In this document: positions 19,749 to 29,982 of the stretch, piece after piece | Position numbering within the stretch: position 1 is the first letter of the stretch | Layout: every line of letters starts with the position of its first letter | DNA from: Paenibacillus oryzisoli | Lineage (GTDB): Bacteria; Bacillota; Bacilli; Paenibacillales; NBRC-103111 | Direction: 5' to 3' | DNA: 64,000 nt | Assembly: GCF_001653565.1 (NCBI RefSeq) | Contig: NZ_LYPB01000049.1 | Coordinates: forward strand, 248,001 to 312,000 | The notes under the pieces: generated by a model | Database searches by the model: none | The model's input: the letters and a program-made list of their open reading frames with translations, nothing else | What the model was told of the DNA's origin: nothing | Translations under genes and position numbers: made by a program

Positions 19749-21504
19749 CTTCCCCCTTATTTTGACTTTCCTTTATAAAAGGAAACCTCATTTGCACCGT
19801 TGCGCCACCATCCGAGCCATTAAACAGCTTGATTTGAGCCTGTCCTTTGTAAACAATCTTCAATCGACGAATTACATTCCATATCCCAATATGGTTCTCG
19901 TCTCCAGCATCTATACTCGAATCATTCGCCATGAAATAGGTCAGCGTCTCCTCACGGAATCCTACCCCATTGTCTTGGATACGCACTTCAAAATATTGCT
20001 CTGGATGTACGGGGTCAGGAGCTACCGTAATATGAATACGAAACATTTTCCCTCTTTTCTGAAACCCGTGAATAATCGCGTTTTCAACGAATGGTTGAAT
20101 AATAAGGGCTGGAATTTCAAAGGTTTTATACACATCTGGAATTTGTATGCTTGTCTCCAACACATCTGGAAACCGCATCTGCTGAATTTCCAAATAATTG
20201 CGGATATGCCTGACTTCCTCCTCAAGCGTAATGAAGTTCCGATTGTTCCGCATGATAAAACGAAAATATTCGGCTAAATGCATCGTCATTTTCTGCACCG
20301 TTTTATAATCTTTCAGCGCTGCCAAATAATAAATGATATTCAATGTGTTCAAATAGAAATGAGGATTAATCTGCATTTGCAGATGCTTCATTTCTGCTGT
20401 TTGAACTCGCAGCTTTTCCTCGTATACATGAATCTTTAGATGTTTAATTTGCGAAATCATATCATTGAACGATCCAATTAAAGAGGCAAACTCATCAACC
20501 CGGCTCTCCTTCAATCGAAATGCAAGGTCGCCCTGCGCGATTTTCCGCATTCCATTCATTAAATTGGTCATCGGTAGAAAAAAAGCTCTGCGCAAAAACA
20601 ATAAATAAACGGATAGAATGAGAAGACTTCCAATCGGGATAAAGTAAAGAGCTGTTTGAAAATAGGGAAGGTTTTGAAGTAGGGATTTCTCTGGAATGAC
20701 AGAAATAAAGGAAATCGGTACCCATGCCGACTTGCTGCCAATAACAAGGTAATTCTGTTTATTTTCTGTATCTTTCATGATCTGGTACGATTTATCGGCC
20801 AGTTCTACCATCATTTTAGGAAGCGTTTCTGACTTGGAAATAAGCCACTCATCGTTAGAGAGAATCTGTCCCTCGTCGGATACAATGTAATACCTCTCAT
20901 CAACGTTTCCTTTGTTGTCTTGCAATGGCGCCATCATCGTACCTACATTAATCCAGGACCCCATATAAATGTCCTCATTTACACTTACGATTTTAACGAT
21001 GGCATACCCCGTTGCCGTTTGAACCACCTGCCAATTCTTCAATTTCTCTGGAGAGATATTTTGAACGAAGCGAGGAATCTCCTGATTAATCATTCTCGTT
21101 ATTTCCATCGAGGTATCTTGTACAGCGAATATTAAGTCTTGATTTTTCTGGCTATATACAAAAAAAGCATCAATTGTATTGTAAAATCCAATATCTTTTG
21201 TAAGCTTGTTGGTAATGCTAACTTGGTTCAAGACATATTCATCGCTATCTTTCGCGTAATCCCTCAATAAATAAATATCTTGTTCTTTATCGAGATACTT
21301 ATAGATATAATTACTAGCTTCCTTCATGGCTCTATCTGCTTGCGAAACAAACGTGTACAGCACACTGCTTTTGGAATTGGAGATTTGATTATGCAGAACG
21401 GTCATAGAGTAATAATTGCTATAGAACAGAAAGATAACTAGCGGAGTTGTAGTTCCAATAAACCAAACGATAATCTTTGTCCTCAATGAATTTCTCATCA
21501 TCAT
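19735..21504 (-). CDS. YesM-type sensor histidine kinase
   Basis: A 589-residue membrane kinase. Two transmembrane helices (about 10-32 and 283-302) enclose an extracellular sensor domain. A HAMP linker (about 303-357) leads to a HisK_5-type kinase with the phospho-His in the motif QINPHFYLNTLNII and an ATP-binding domain with QDNGVGF. Three successive ATG codons follow a GCAGGAG site, so the true start may be one or two codons in. It partners the YesN regulator whose gene it overlaps. It lies after the third importer's lipoprotein gene and before the second importer, so it may serve either set. Confidence 0.93.
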   Translation of the reverse strand: MMMRNSLRTKIIVWFIGTTTPLVIFLFYSNYYSMTVLHNQISNSKSSVLYTFVSQADRAMKEASNYIYKYLDKEQDIYLLRDYAKDSDEYVLNQVSITNKLTKDIGFYNTIDAFFVYSQKNQDLIFAVQDTSMEITRMINQEIPRFVQNISPEKLKNWQVVQTATGYAIVKIVSVNEDIYMGSWINVGTMMAPLQDNKGNVDERYYIVSDEGQILSNDEWLISKSETLPKMMVELADKSYQIMKDTENKQNYLVIGSKSAWVPISFISVIPEKSLLQNLPYFQTALYFIPIGSLLILSVYLLFLRRAFFLPMTNLMNGMRKIAQGDLAFRLKESRVDEFASLIGSFNDMISQIKHLKIHVYEEKLRVQTAEMKHLQMQINPHFYLNTLNIIYYLAALKDYKTVQKMTMHLAEYFRFIMRNNRNFITLEEEVRHIRNYLEIQQMRFPDVLETSIQIPDVYKTFEIPALIIQPFVENAIIHGFQKRGKMFRIHITVAPDPVHPEQYFEVRIQDNGVGFREETLTYFMANDSSIDAGDENHIGIWNVIRRLKIVYKGQAQIKLFNGSDGGATVQMRFPFIKESQNKGEDERV

Positions 21505-21617
21505 GCCACTCCTGCCCTACACATAAACCGAAAAGGCACCAACCAGTCCGACACAGGAATCGCGCGTTCTGGCATAATGCCTCCAAGTCACCTTATCATT
21601 TCTCATATTACAAGACT

Positions 21618-23177
21618 TTACTTAATCAATCCTTTTTCCTTAAAAGCCTTATCGGCCTCATCCACATACTTCTGTAGTTGGTACGTTGTGTTCAACGTTT
21701 TCACAAAATCGTCGAACTGGTCGATCGGGCGTTTCCCGTAAATGAATTTAATGATCTCTTCATTCTCGAAACGATCCTTATCTGATTTGTTTAAGCCGTC
21801 AGGAATCTTGGAGAAATTGTTATACACTTTGATGTACGGCAGGTTAATAGCAAAATCGATGTACTCTTTTTGTTTCGGGAATTTGGTATACAAGTAGGGC
21901 AACTCATCACGGCCGGTCAACTGTAATTGGAATGTCGTACCAAGCTCAGACACGGCTGGGAGCGGTTTGATGGCATCGCCTTCTTTGGTATAGTGGGTGC
22001 CTTCAAAACCGAACATCACCAAGTTCTGACCTTCGCCCGCTCCTGTGATGAAATTAAGGTATGCCAGCGCTTTCTCTAATTTTTCCGGCGTTTTCTCGAG
22101 TGCTTTTGGAAGAGCAATACGCCAGTCGGCTGCACTGTTGTCAAACGCTCCGTTAAACTTACCTCCTGATCCAACTGGCGGCTCTATCGTTATGAATTTG
22201 GCATTGGGATTCGTATCTGTCGTAAGCTTCACAAACTCATCTTTGAACATATCCGACCAATTCGAGTAAATAACGCCTACTTGCCCCTTCTGAGCTTTGG
22301 TAGATGCCGCGTTCCCCTTGTTGGTAAGAATATCAGGATCGATAGCGCCAGATTTATAAAGATCATTGATAAATTTGAGTGCTTGCTTCATTTCCGGCTG
22401 GGTAGTGGAATACGCCACTTTATCGTCTTTAATCATTAAATTCCCTTCGGCCGACGAAGCTGTACCATAGCTAGCGCCAAAAGCTCCGAAAAATGGCGCG
22501 AATACATCCAGTCCCGTACCCGTCAGTCCGTAGGTGTCTTGCTTGCCATTCCCGTCTGGATCCCTATCATGAAAGGCCTTAATGACTATCGCCAATTCGT
22601 CCAGCGTCTTAGGGATCGGCAAATTGAGTTTATCCAGCCAGTCCTTCCTAAGCATCAGAGTCCGATATGGAACTGCCGCCCGCTTAGGAAGCGTCATTTG
22701 CTTACCATCGACTTTGCCTTTGGTTAAATCGGCGGCACTGTAGGCTTTTTTTACATTGGGCATCTTGTCCATATAGTTTGTTAAGTCTAGAATCGCCCCT
22801 TGCTTGGAAAATTGCTGCATTTGATCATTGCTGACGGTGAAAATATCCGGCACATTGCCAGCGGCAACTCGGACGTTGATTTGATTGGCATATTCATTGT
22901 TATTGCTGGTTTGCATCACATTGAAATCGAAATCCACACCGATTTTTTTACCGATTTCAGCTTGAATTTTCTTATCGACATCGCTTAACCCCGTTCCACC
23001 AATCAGCACACTAAGTTTAACTGGCGTCGTTGATTTGGGGGATGCAGCTGGCGCTGCCGTTGCACCGCTAGGTGTTGCTGTACCGCCATCTGTCACAGAC
23101 TCCGTCTTTCCACAGCCACTTGCTACGATACTGAACGACAAACCGATTACCGCACATAGCTTGAATGAAACTTTCAT
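21618..23177 (-). CDS. Sugar ABC transporter substrate-binding lipoprotein, set 3
   Basis: A 519-residue solute-binding lipoprotein with a signal peptide ending in a VASGC lipobox (C22). It carries the calcium-loop-like segment DPDGNGKQDTYG, which the set-1 protein also has (PDKNGKNDTYG), and a C-terminal DQFDDFVKTLN segment. A clear GGGGAG site precedes the ATG. It starts 41 bases after its second permease and ends 113 bases before the YesM-type kinase. Sets 1 and 3 look more alike than either does to set 2. Confidence 0.93.
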   Translation of the reverse strand: MKVSFKLCAVIGLSFSIVASGCGKTESVTDGGTATPSGATAAPAASPKSTTPVKLSVLIGGTGLSDVDKKIQAEIGKKIGVDFDFNVMQTSNNNEYANQINVRVAAGNVPDIFTVSNDQMQQFSKQGAILDLTNYMDKMPNVKKAYSAADLTKGKVDGKQMTLPKRAAVPYRTLMLRKDWLDKLNLPIPKTLDELAIVIKAFHDRDPDGNGKQDTYGLTGTGLDVFAPFFGAFGASYGTASSAEGNLMIKDDKVAYSTTQPEMKQALKFINDLYKSGAIDPDILTNKGNAASTKAQKGQVGVIYSNWSDMFKDEFVKLTTDTNPNAKFITIEPPVGSGGKFNGAFDNSAADWRIALPKALEKTPEKLEKALAYLNFITGAGEGQNLVMFGFEGTHYTKEGDAIKPLPAVSELGTTFQLQLTGRDELPYLYTKFPKQKEYIDFAINLPYIKVYNNFSKIPDGLNKSDKDRFENEEIIKFIYGKRPIDQFDDFVKTLNTTYQLQKYVDEADKAFKEKGLIK

Positions 23178-23218
23178 AGAAACATCTCCCCTTTTTGATC
23201 TTAAATATATGTTAACTG

Positions 23219-24079
23219 TTATCCCTTCACTGCGCCAATAAGCATTCCTTTAGTGAAATACTTTTGAATGAAAGGATAAACAATTACAATCGGAAGTGCC
23301 GTTAGGATAACGCCCGCCATTTGCAAGGTTGTGGAAGGAACGGTATTCTCCAAATTAATTTCAGCTGACATGGATGAGGTTAAAATGCTTCGCAAGACAA
23401 CTTGCAGCGGATATAACGATTCATCCGTAATATATAAGATAGAGCTGAAAAACTCATTCCAATGCATCACACCATAGAAGGTACTGATTGTAGCAACCAC
23501 GGGTACGGACATTGGCAATAGAACACTAACCAGAACTCGGCTTTCCGAAGCCCCGTCTATTCTTGCCGCTTCCATAATCTCCTCAGGAATATTTTCAAAG
23601 AAGGTCTTTGTGATGAGGAGAGAAAAGGTGCCTACGGCTGAAGGGATAATCATCGACCATACGGAATTCAACAATCCAGTCTCTTTGACGATAAGGTAGG
23701 TCGGTATAATCCCCCCATTGAACATCATCGTAAATAAGATTAGGAAGAGAATAATGGATCTCCCAGGCAATGTTTTCTTACTTAGCGGATAAGCCATGAG
23801 CACCGTAAGCAAGACGTTTAATGCAGTTCCGACGATCGTGACAAATAGGGAAACACCAAACGCTCTAGGGATTGTAGCATCCTTTAGAAATAGTGCATAC
23901 GCCTCAAACGAGATATGCTTCGGAATGATGATAAAGCCTCCATTTTTCATAACCTCGCTAAAGGGGGTCAGTGACATGGATAACACGTACAACAATGGAA
24001 ATATAAAGCAGACAGCCATAAGTAAGAGAATGACATAAATAATGCCCTCAAAAAATCGTTCTCTCCAATCCATCACCAT
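23219..24079 (-). CDS. ABC sugar permease, YtcP/CUT1 type, set 3
   Basis: A 286-residue permease of six helices with the EAA loop (EAARIDGASESRVLVSVLLPM) and the family ending YFTKGMLIGAVKG. It overlaps the LplB-type partner by 7 bases, the same arrangement as in set 1, which supports a recent duplication of a whole importer module. A GGTGG site precedes the ATG. Confidence 0.95.
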   Translation of the reverse strand: MVMDWRERFFEGIIYVILLLMAVCFIFPLLYVLSMSLTPFSEVMKNGGFIIIPKHISFEAYALFLKDATIPRAFGVSLFVTIVGTALNVLLTVLMAYPLSKKTLPGRSIILFLILFTMMFNGGIIPTYLIVKETGLLNSVWSMIIPSAVGTFSLLITKTFFENIPEEIMEAARIDGASESRVLVSVLLPMSVPVVATISTFYGVMHWNEFFSSILYITDESLYPLQVVLRSILTSSMSAEINLENTVPSTTLQMAGVILTALPIVIVYPFIQKYFTKGMLIGAVKG

Positions 24080-25134
24080 ATGCTTCCACCTACTCGCTTC
24101 GCTAAAGTGTTCGCACCGAGAACTAAGATCAGTGCAATGATTGATTTATAAAGTCCTACGGCTGCTCCCAAGCTAAAATTGAACTGCTCTAAGCCAGTCC
24201 GGAAAACCCAAGTATCAATAATATCTACTTTCTCATACACTTGAATATTGTACATCACGTAGATTTGTTCAAATCCAGCATCCAAAATTGTGCCAAGACG
24301 AAGGATTAGCATCAGGATAATCACATTACGGATCCCGGGTAAAGTGATATGCCAAATCATTCGGATTCGGCCAGCTCCATCCACCCTAGCCGCTTCATAC
24401 AAGGTTGAATCAATGCCGGCAATAGCAGCTAAGTAAACGATAGTGCCCCACCCTAGATTTTGCCAAATATCCGTCCCTACAATTAACGATCGGATCCATT
24501 CATTCGACGTTAGAAAAGGAATCGTTTTCAGACCGGAGTTCTTCAGTATCATATTAATTAGTCCATCTGCTTCCGAGAATAAGGCCAAGGAGATTCCGAA
24601 AATAATCACCCATGAAATAAAATGCGGCATATACATAATAGACTGAATAACATTTCTAAAAGCTTTCCATCGAATCTCTGATAATAGAATAGCTAGAATG
24701 ATAGCAGGCGGTACAATCCAGAAGAGTTTGTATACACTAATGAGCATGGTATTGACCATAATTTGCGTAAAGTAAGGTGAATCATAGAAATATTTAAAAT
24801 GCTTGAACCACGGGTCAGCCCAAGGACTATGCCAAATCCCACCCGAGATGTTGAAATCTTTGAACGCAATGATGGCGCCCCCCATCGGTACGTACTTGAA
24901 GATGAAATAATATAGAAGGCCAGGAAACAACATGAGATAATGTGCTTTGTGAAGAATAATTCGCTTGTATATAAGACTCACCTTTCTTTCTGGATCTCGG
25001 TTGCGTGCTTCAAATCCGTTGATACGACTTACTCTATTCGCTTGATTAAACGTTGTATAGTTCTTAGTTTGAAGACGGTTCTGTGATTCACATAACGTCA
25101 AGTTCTCCTTTTCACACAAGGTTTTCAATCTCAT
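24073..25134 (-). CDS. ABC sugar permease, LplB/CUT1 type, set 3
   Basis: A 353-residue permease. The core carries YYFIFKYVPMGGAIIAFKDF and the EAA loop EAARVDGAGRIRMIWHITLP. A polar N-terminal tail of about 60 residues is longer than in the other two LplB proteins; the ATG at 25134 has an AGAGGG site seven bases upstream, so the tail is probably real, although an internal GTG near codon 53 cannot be ruled out. It is the first gene of its operon and divergent from the YesS-like regulator, with about 100 bases between them. Confidence 0.92.
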   Translation of the reverse strand: MRLKTLCEKENLTLCESQNRLQTKNYTTFNQANRVSRINGFEARNRDPERKVSLIYKRIILHKAHYLMLFPGLLYYFIFKYVPMGGAIIAFKDFNISGGIWHSPWADPWFKHFKYFYDSPYFTQIMVNTMLISVYKLFWIVPPAIILAILLSEIRWKAFRNVIQSIMYMPHFISWVIIFGISLALFSEADGLINMILKNSGLKTIPFLTSNEWIRSLIVGTDIWQNLGWGTIVYLAAIAGIDSTLYEAARVDGAGRIRMIWHITLPGIRNVIILMLILRLGTILDAGFEQIYVMYNIQVYEKVDIIDTWVFRTGLEQFNFSLGAAVGLYKSIIALILVLGANTLAKRVGGSIW

Positions 25135-25236
25135 GAAACCCTCTTAGATGATTGCTTTCTAATAAGACTGCTGAGACAATGGAAGGGACACATTACGGAG
25201 ATTTTTCCATTTTCATAAACTTGGGGGTTGGCAGCT

Positions 25237-27477
25237 TTGCTAAGATGGATTCATTTCAAAGAACTGTACATGCGTATTTTTTTCATCATAGGGATGGTCT
25301 TTGTCGGAATGGCGTTGCTCTATTCGCTTTTCCTCTCCCAACAAATTTCGAAATATGCGATCAATGAAGTAAATGGAAGTACGGCCGTTAAGCTTAATCA
25401 TTTCAAAAATACGATGGAAATTACGTTACGCAAGTTAAAAGTAAGTTCTATTCAGCTGTATCAGGAGCGAAATATTGGCTACTGGCTCACGGCTACTGCG
25501 AAGGATTCCTATTTGAATCATCTCATTGATTTAAAGATTGGTGAATTTCTAAGTACAGAGAGACTCATTCAAGATGTGTATTTATTCAATCTGTCTTCTC
25601 GCGAAGTCTTCTCGGCAAAAAGCGGACCGGTCCCTTTCGATAACTTTCCCGATCAAGCCATGCTCCAGCAAGTTGTCAATCAAACGATGCAACCGCTTAA
25701 TTTCTCTAAAGTGACCTTCATGGGGCAGACGGAGTTGACACTATCTCTTCCTAATGGTGGCATAGACCAAACGCCCAATGGCCGCCTTATGATTGTTCTA
25801 GATAAAACTTTTCTCGCTGAGGATCTTCTGCTAAGCAATAATGAGTTCGAAGGAAAATGGTTCGTGGTCGATAAAGACCAGAACATGCTTATGGGAGATG
25901 TTAGCGCATCTAGCGCAGGTGACATCATACATGCAGGAAATCAATGGCGATCCGATGGACAAGACTGGGGCGTTCAATCCATTACCTTTTCAGATGAAGA
26001 CTGGCAACTGTTTCTGCTATCCCCTCAGGGGATATGGAAAAATAAACTCTTGGTGCTGAACTTCAAGGTATTAGGCTCTTTCTTTCTCATGATTGCTCTA
26101 CTGCTAGTCATTCTTTATTTCTTATCTAAGCACAATTACAAACCATTAACAGAGATTCTGGGTAAAATTCGTATGTACACCACAGGAGCGAAACTGTCAG
26201 AGAATGCACTGTCGATTTCTTCCTTACATACGGAATTCAAGTTAGGAATTGATACGTTGGTTCATCGCATTGAGGAACAGAATCGCTCGCTTAAAAACAA
26301 TGATTCCATTGTCAAAGATGAACTGCTCAGGCAGTGGATCTTAAGCGATACGGTTGGTCCCTCCTTACGTGAAGACCTTCAACAGAAGCTAACCATTCGT
26401 TTAAATAAGCCGATTCGGTTAGTGGTCTGTCGCATTGAGGATTATACCGCCTTCTGTCAAACTTACAACTTTCAATCCCGGAAATTGCTGAAATTTGCTA
26501 TACAGAACGTGATGGAGGAAGTTCTCCGAACTTATGGACTCAAAGCAGAGACCTCCGATCTCGGGAGTGATCATATCGTCATTGTGCTCTCCGTTCCTGA
26601 TACACAGAAACATAGTGAGCAAGAACTCCTAGGTATACTTGGAGATGCTAAACATCACGTCCTGCAATGGATCAAGGTCGCCATAACCGTTGGATGTAGT
26701 GATCCCATCGAGCCAACTGAAAATATCCATCATATCTATCGAATGACGTATGAACTAACTGAAATCTCCTTTATTACAGGAGAGAATGCCATCTATACAC
26801 CACAAGATCGAAAAGCGACATACATGAATACCCCATTCAATGGGTTGGATACCGAGCAAATAACAGCATTTATTCAATCGATTCGTATTCGGGATACGGA
26901 TGCCCTGCAACGACAACTCCAACAATTGTTCAATCAGTTGCAAGACTTGCCTGCTGATGAGAGCAAACTCCAGCTCATACAGCTTCTGTATGTGCTACAG
27001 AAATCTTTTAAACAATTGAATACACCTGGTGGTATGGTCGGCATACGCAGCCAATTGGAACCATTCAACAATTTGAAAGAAGTTCATGTTTGGGTTGAAG
27101 AGACACTTATGAATCTCATTGAACAAATGTCCAATCGTCGTACACAGAAGGAAGATATTTTCCCTGAGATTGTTGAATACATTTCCAATCATCTTCACGA
27201 TGCCATGCTAACCATTGATGATATCGCTAATCATGTGAATTTCTCAGTCAATTATCTTCGTGTGATATTCAAAGAGCAGAATGATATCTCGATCTCCGAT
27301 TTCATTTTGGAGCGACGCATTGAGAAAGTGAAGGAATTGCTGATCAAAACCAAATGGTCGATTGCCGAAATCTCCTCTCAGTCTGGCTTCCAGTCCAAAA
27401 GCCATTTCTTTACTGCTTTCAAGAAAGGCACGGGGATGACGCCTAGCCAGTATCGTGATGAGCACACGCAATCCTAG
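25237..27477 (+). CDS. Membrane-bound AraC-family regulator (YesS-like)
   Basis: A protein of about 746 residues. A transmembrane helix (about 12-32) and a second (about 270-290) enclose an extracellular sensor region; a cytoplasmic middle region follows, and a C-terminal AraC-type DNA-binding domain (about 645-746) contains ISDFILERRIEKVKELL and GFQSKSHFFTAFKKGTGMTPSQYRDE. TTG at 25237 is preferred, since GGGGG lies nine bases upstream; TTG at 25228 directly abuts that site, and the first ATG (25270) would remove part of the membrane-proximal segment. It is divergent from transporter set 3 and is the natural candidate to activate it after sensing the sugar or its loaded binding protein. Confidence 0.9.
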   Translation: MLRWIHFKELYMRIFFIIGMVFVGMALLYSLFLSQQISKYAINEVNGSTAVKLNHFKNTMEITLRKLKVSSIQLYQERNIGYWLTATAKDSYLNHLIDLKIGEFLSTERLIQDVYLFNLSSREVFSAKSGPVPFDNFPDQAMLQQVVNQTMQPLNFSKVTFMGQTELTLSLPNGGIDQTPNGRLMIVLDKTFLAEDLLLSNNEFEGKWFVVDKDQNMLMGDVSASSAGDIIHAGNQWRSDGQDWGVQSITFSDEDWQLFLLSPQGIWKNKLLVLNFKVLGSFFLMIALLLVILYFLSKHNYKPLTEILGKIRMYTTGAKLSENALSISSLHTEFKLGIDTLVHRIEEQNRSLKNNDSIVKDELLRQWILSDTVGPSLREDLQQKLTIRLNKPIRLVVCRIEDYTAFCQTYNFQSRKLLKFAIQNVMEEVLRTYGLKAETSDLGSDHIVIVLSVPDTQKHSEQELLGILGDAKHHVLQWIKVAITVGCSDPIEPTENIHHIYRMTYELTEISFITGENAIYTPQDRKATYMNTPFNGLDTEQITAFIQSIRIRDTDALQRQLQQLFNQLQDLPADESKLQLIQLLYVLQKSFKQLNTPGGMVGIRSQLEPFNNLKEVHVWVEETLMNLIEQMSNRRTQKEDIFPEIVEYISNHLHDAMLTIDDIANHVNFSVNYLRVIFKEQNDISISDFILERRIEKVKELLIKTKWSIAEISSQSGFQSKSHFFTAFKKGTGMTPSQYRDEHTQS

Positions 27478-27481
27478 CCTA

Positions 27482-27530
27482 AATAAAGTCCAAGGAGTCC
27501 TGCATGTAACAGGACTCCTTGGACTTTATT
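27482..27530. terminator. Bidirectional terminator between convergent genes
   Basis: A perfect inverted repeat with arms of about 21 bases (beginning AATAAAGTCCAAGG) separated by seven bases. A/T flanks on both sides let it work in both directions. It serves the YesS-like regulator on the plus strand and contains the stop codon of the convergent oxidoreductase (27526-27528). Confidence 0.92.
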
Positions 27531-29802
27531 CATACACCCTGACTTCATAAACAGCCGCGCTGGGATCACCATTGGTCTCATGAATGAGAATTCGTATCTG
27601 TGTTGTATGAACGGCTTGAGCGAGACGATGAATTCGTTTGCGATTGTAATTATTATCCACCCGGTCCAAAGTAGCCCAACCATTTGCTATCCATGCTTGT
27701 AGCTCATAAACTTTCACGCACTGTGGGTCCTGGTTAAGTGGCGCGTAAAAGCGATAATCACGCAGCAAATTTCCTGCGAAAGTTACTTCTACCTGTGAAA
27801 TAACTTGTTCCTCACCCCACGTTAATTCTATCCACTGGGGCATCATTTCCGAAGGTGATGAACGCCACAGATTCGTACTCCTATAAGGTCTCGTAACGCC
27901 GCTTAGTACATGTGTAACGGGATAGCTGCTTTGTTCAGGTTCAATCTGGAAAGCCAACGTTTCTCCGTTTCCAACCCTTCGCATAAGCCCATTGCCCATA
28001 TCCGCTGCGGCTGCCATGCCTGGTACCATATCGGCAGCTTTATGCCAGTACAGATGCGGATGTGCTCCGATGTCTAGACGAATATAACTTGCAGTTTGAT
28101 TTGCTTTCAATTCCATATTCATTTCCCAGCGAATCCAATGGTGCTTGCCAGGTGGAACCGCAAGTTTAGTTTGAGCAAGCTTAGGCTCAATATCCGTTGC
28201 ATAGTCCCAAATGTGTCGAACTGCTACTAGCGAAGCCTCGACCCACTGTGTCTGATTCGTAGAATTACTTAAACACACGGCGAGCGCCTCCACTTGCTCT
28301 GTGCTTGTTGCAATCCATTGACCACGCATCTCACTTAGAAGCTCGCCTTCATCTAGGGTGTCATCCTCGTTGACTACTTGTCTCGGTTCAACTCGACGCA
28401 GCCTCGCTTCACTACTTGCCGAAGGTTTTGCCGTTCTAGCCAGATCCATCACATCTTGATTTGATTCATGCAGCAAGAAGCAATCGTCTCGTATCAGCCT
28501 TTGTTTAAGCGCCGTGATTGTACTTGCCGACAAGTTCGTTACGCTCTCCCCTCGGCTGAGTGCAATTGCAGCAGCCGTACCTGCCGCTTGACCTAGCAAA
28601 GCAGTTGTCCCCATCACTCGGGTGCTTCCTAATGCCACATGAGATGCGCTAATATTGCGCCCCGCCATCAACAGATTAGATACGTCCTTAGCTATTAAGC
28701 TTCGTAGTGGTATGCCATAAGGAGGGATATAGCTCTTCTTCATATAATCCGAATTCTCACCATCAGCGACCGATTGCTCACTGTATTCAGCAAGTAATCC
28801 TCCAGATTTATGTAAATCAATATACCAGCCACCGAAGGCAACTTCATCTTCAAACACAGGCTGATTGACAAGATCTGCTTCCGTTAATAGGTAGTGCCCC
28901 ATAATTCGACGACTCTCACGTTTGCCTGGAACTTGCCCGATCCAGTCAAGTGCATACTGTTTAGTCTTTTCCATTAAATCAGGATCCTTATTCTTCATAT
29001 AATCCCATATGCCCAGCACATGTCGGGTTAATTCATGCCGAATTAACTCGTTATCAGTGATTGTATGCCAGGGTACACCTAGTTCAATCCACCAAAACCC
29101 ACCCTCCGGATCATGCGGAACGCGGCCCCCCTTATAGAATACATCGGGGTTATCATAATGATATGCCCAGGCAGGTGCCTGAAAGGGTACAGGCTTCCCC
29201 ATATCCTTGGCACGAAAATGAATCGAGCTCCCCATCACGTCAGAGCTTGCTGTTAGGGGAGCATGGTGCTCACCGAATTCCGCTTGTCCCTCTGTTCCCA
29301 TTCGCCACTCACAACCGGATAATGCAGCTAAGATGCCATCCCCAGTACAGTCAATAAATACATTGGCATACAGGGTAAGGTTAGTCTCCGCGTTTCCAAT
29401 TCTAGCGTGAATCGCCTTGATCTCCTTGGTTTCCCCCATTTCCAATGCATACACGGATGTGTTCAGATAATGCGATAAATTGGGGGTACTTATAATTTTG
29501 TCATATAAGATGAGATCCCAGACACTATTTGTTCTGCCATTCTCACTATTGGGCTCGTGATTCACCGCACGTTCTTCGATCAACAATTCTGAGATAATAC
29601 CTGTCTCTCGTGCATAAGCATTGTAATTCGCTGCTCCCTGTGGAAATACACGAATTTCAGATGAACTGTTTCCGCCGAATACAGGACGATCCTGTACAAG
29701 GCATGTTCGTGCACCATTTCTTGCTGCTGCAATTGCAGCACATATCCCCGCTAATCCACCGCCACATACGATCACATCATAAGAATCATGTATCTGTTGC
29801 AA
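27526..29802 (-). CDS. FAD-dependent oxidoreductase with C-terminal beta-sandwich
   Basis: A 758-residue flavoprotein. Near the N terminus it has VIVCGGGLAGICAAIAAARN and PVFGGNSSSEIRV, then an IDCTGDGILAALSG motif and the C-terminal MAGRNISASHVALGSTRVMGT motif of the same FAD_oxidored family as the shorter protein in this window. After about residue 445 a long extra region (about 300 residues) looks like one or two beta-sandwich domains, the last discoidin/F5-F8-like. TTG at 29802 with GGGGGG six bases upstream is the likelier start; an in-frame ATG six codons earlier has no ribosome site. There is no signal peptide. It stands alone between two terminators. Probable role: oxidation of a sugar or glycoside; substrate unknown. 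Confidence 0.85.
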   Translation of the reverse strand: MQQIHDSYDVIVCGGGLAGICAAIAAARNGARTCLVQDRPVFGGNSSSEIRVFPQGAANYNAYARETGIISELLIEERAVNHEPNSENGRTNSVWDLILYDKIISTPNLSHYLNTSVYALEMGETKEIKAIHARIGNAETNLTLYANVFIDCTGDGILAALSGCEWRMGTEGQAEFGEHHAPLTASSDVMGSSIHFRAKDMGKPVPFQAPAWAYHYDNPDVFYKGGRVPHDPEGGFWWIELGVPWHTITDNELIRHELTRHVLGIWDYMKNKDPDLMEKTKQYALDWIGQVPGKRESRRIMGHYLLTEADLVNQPVFEDEVAFGGWYIDLHKSGGLLAEYSEQSVADGENSDYMKKSYIPPYGIPLRSLIAKDVSNLLMAGRNISASHVALGSTRVMGTTALLGQAAGTAAAIALSRGESVTNLSASTITALKQRLIRDDCFLLHESNQDVMDLARTAKPSASSEARLRRVEPRQVVNEDDTLDEGELLSEMRGQWIATSTEQVEALAVCLSNSTNQTQWVEASLVAVRHIWDYATDIEPKLAQTKLAVPPGKHHWIRWEMNMELKANQTASYIRLDIGAHPHLYWHKAADMVPGMAAAADMGNGLMRRVGNGETLAFQIEPEQSSYPVTHVLSGVTRPYRSTNLWRSSPSEMMPQWIELTWGEEQVISQVEVTFAGNLLRDYRFYAPLNQDPQCVKVYELQAWIANGWATLDRVDNNYNRKRIHRLAQAVHTTQIRILIHETNGDPSAAVYEVRVYE

Positions 29803-29982
29803 CCTTAACCCCCCTGTCATTCAGTTACTCATTGACTCCACAACATACTTCAATAATGAATTCGTTGATAAGGGATACTGTAAGCCTTCATTCCCAAAAT
29901 GTATAGTTCTCAGTTTTATGTTGGTTCTGATAGCAACGAAAACCTTGTGTGGTTTCACGCAGATATCCCCCAACCAACACAA

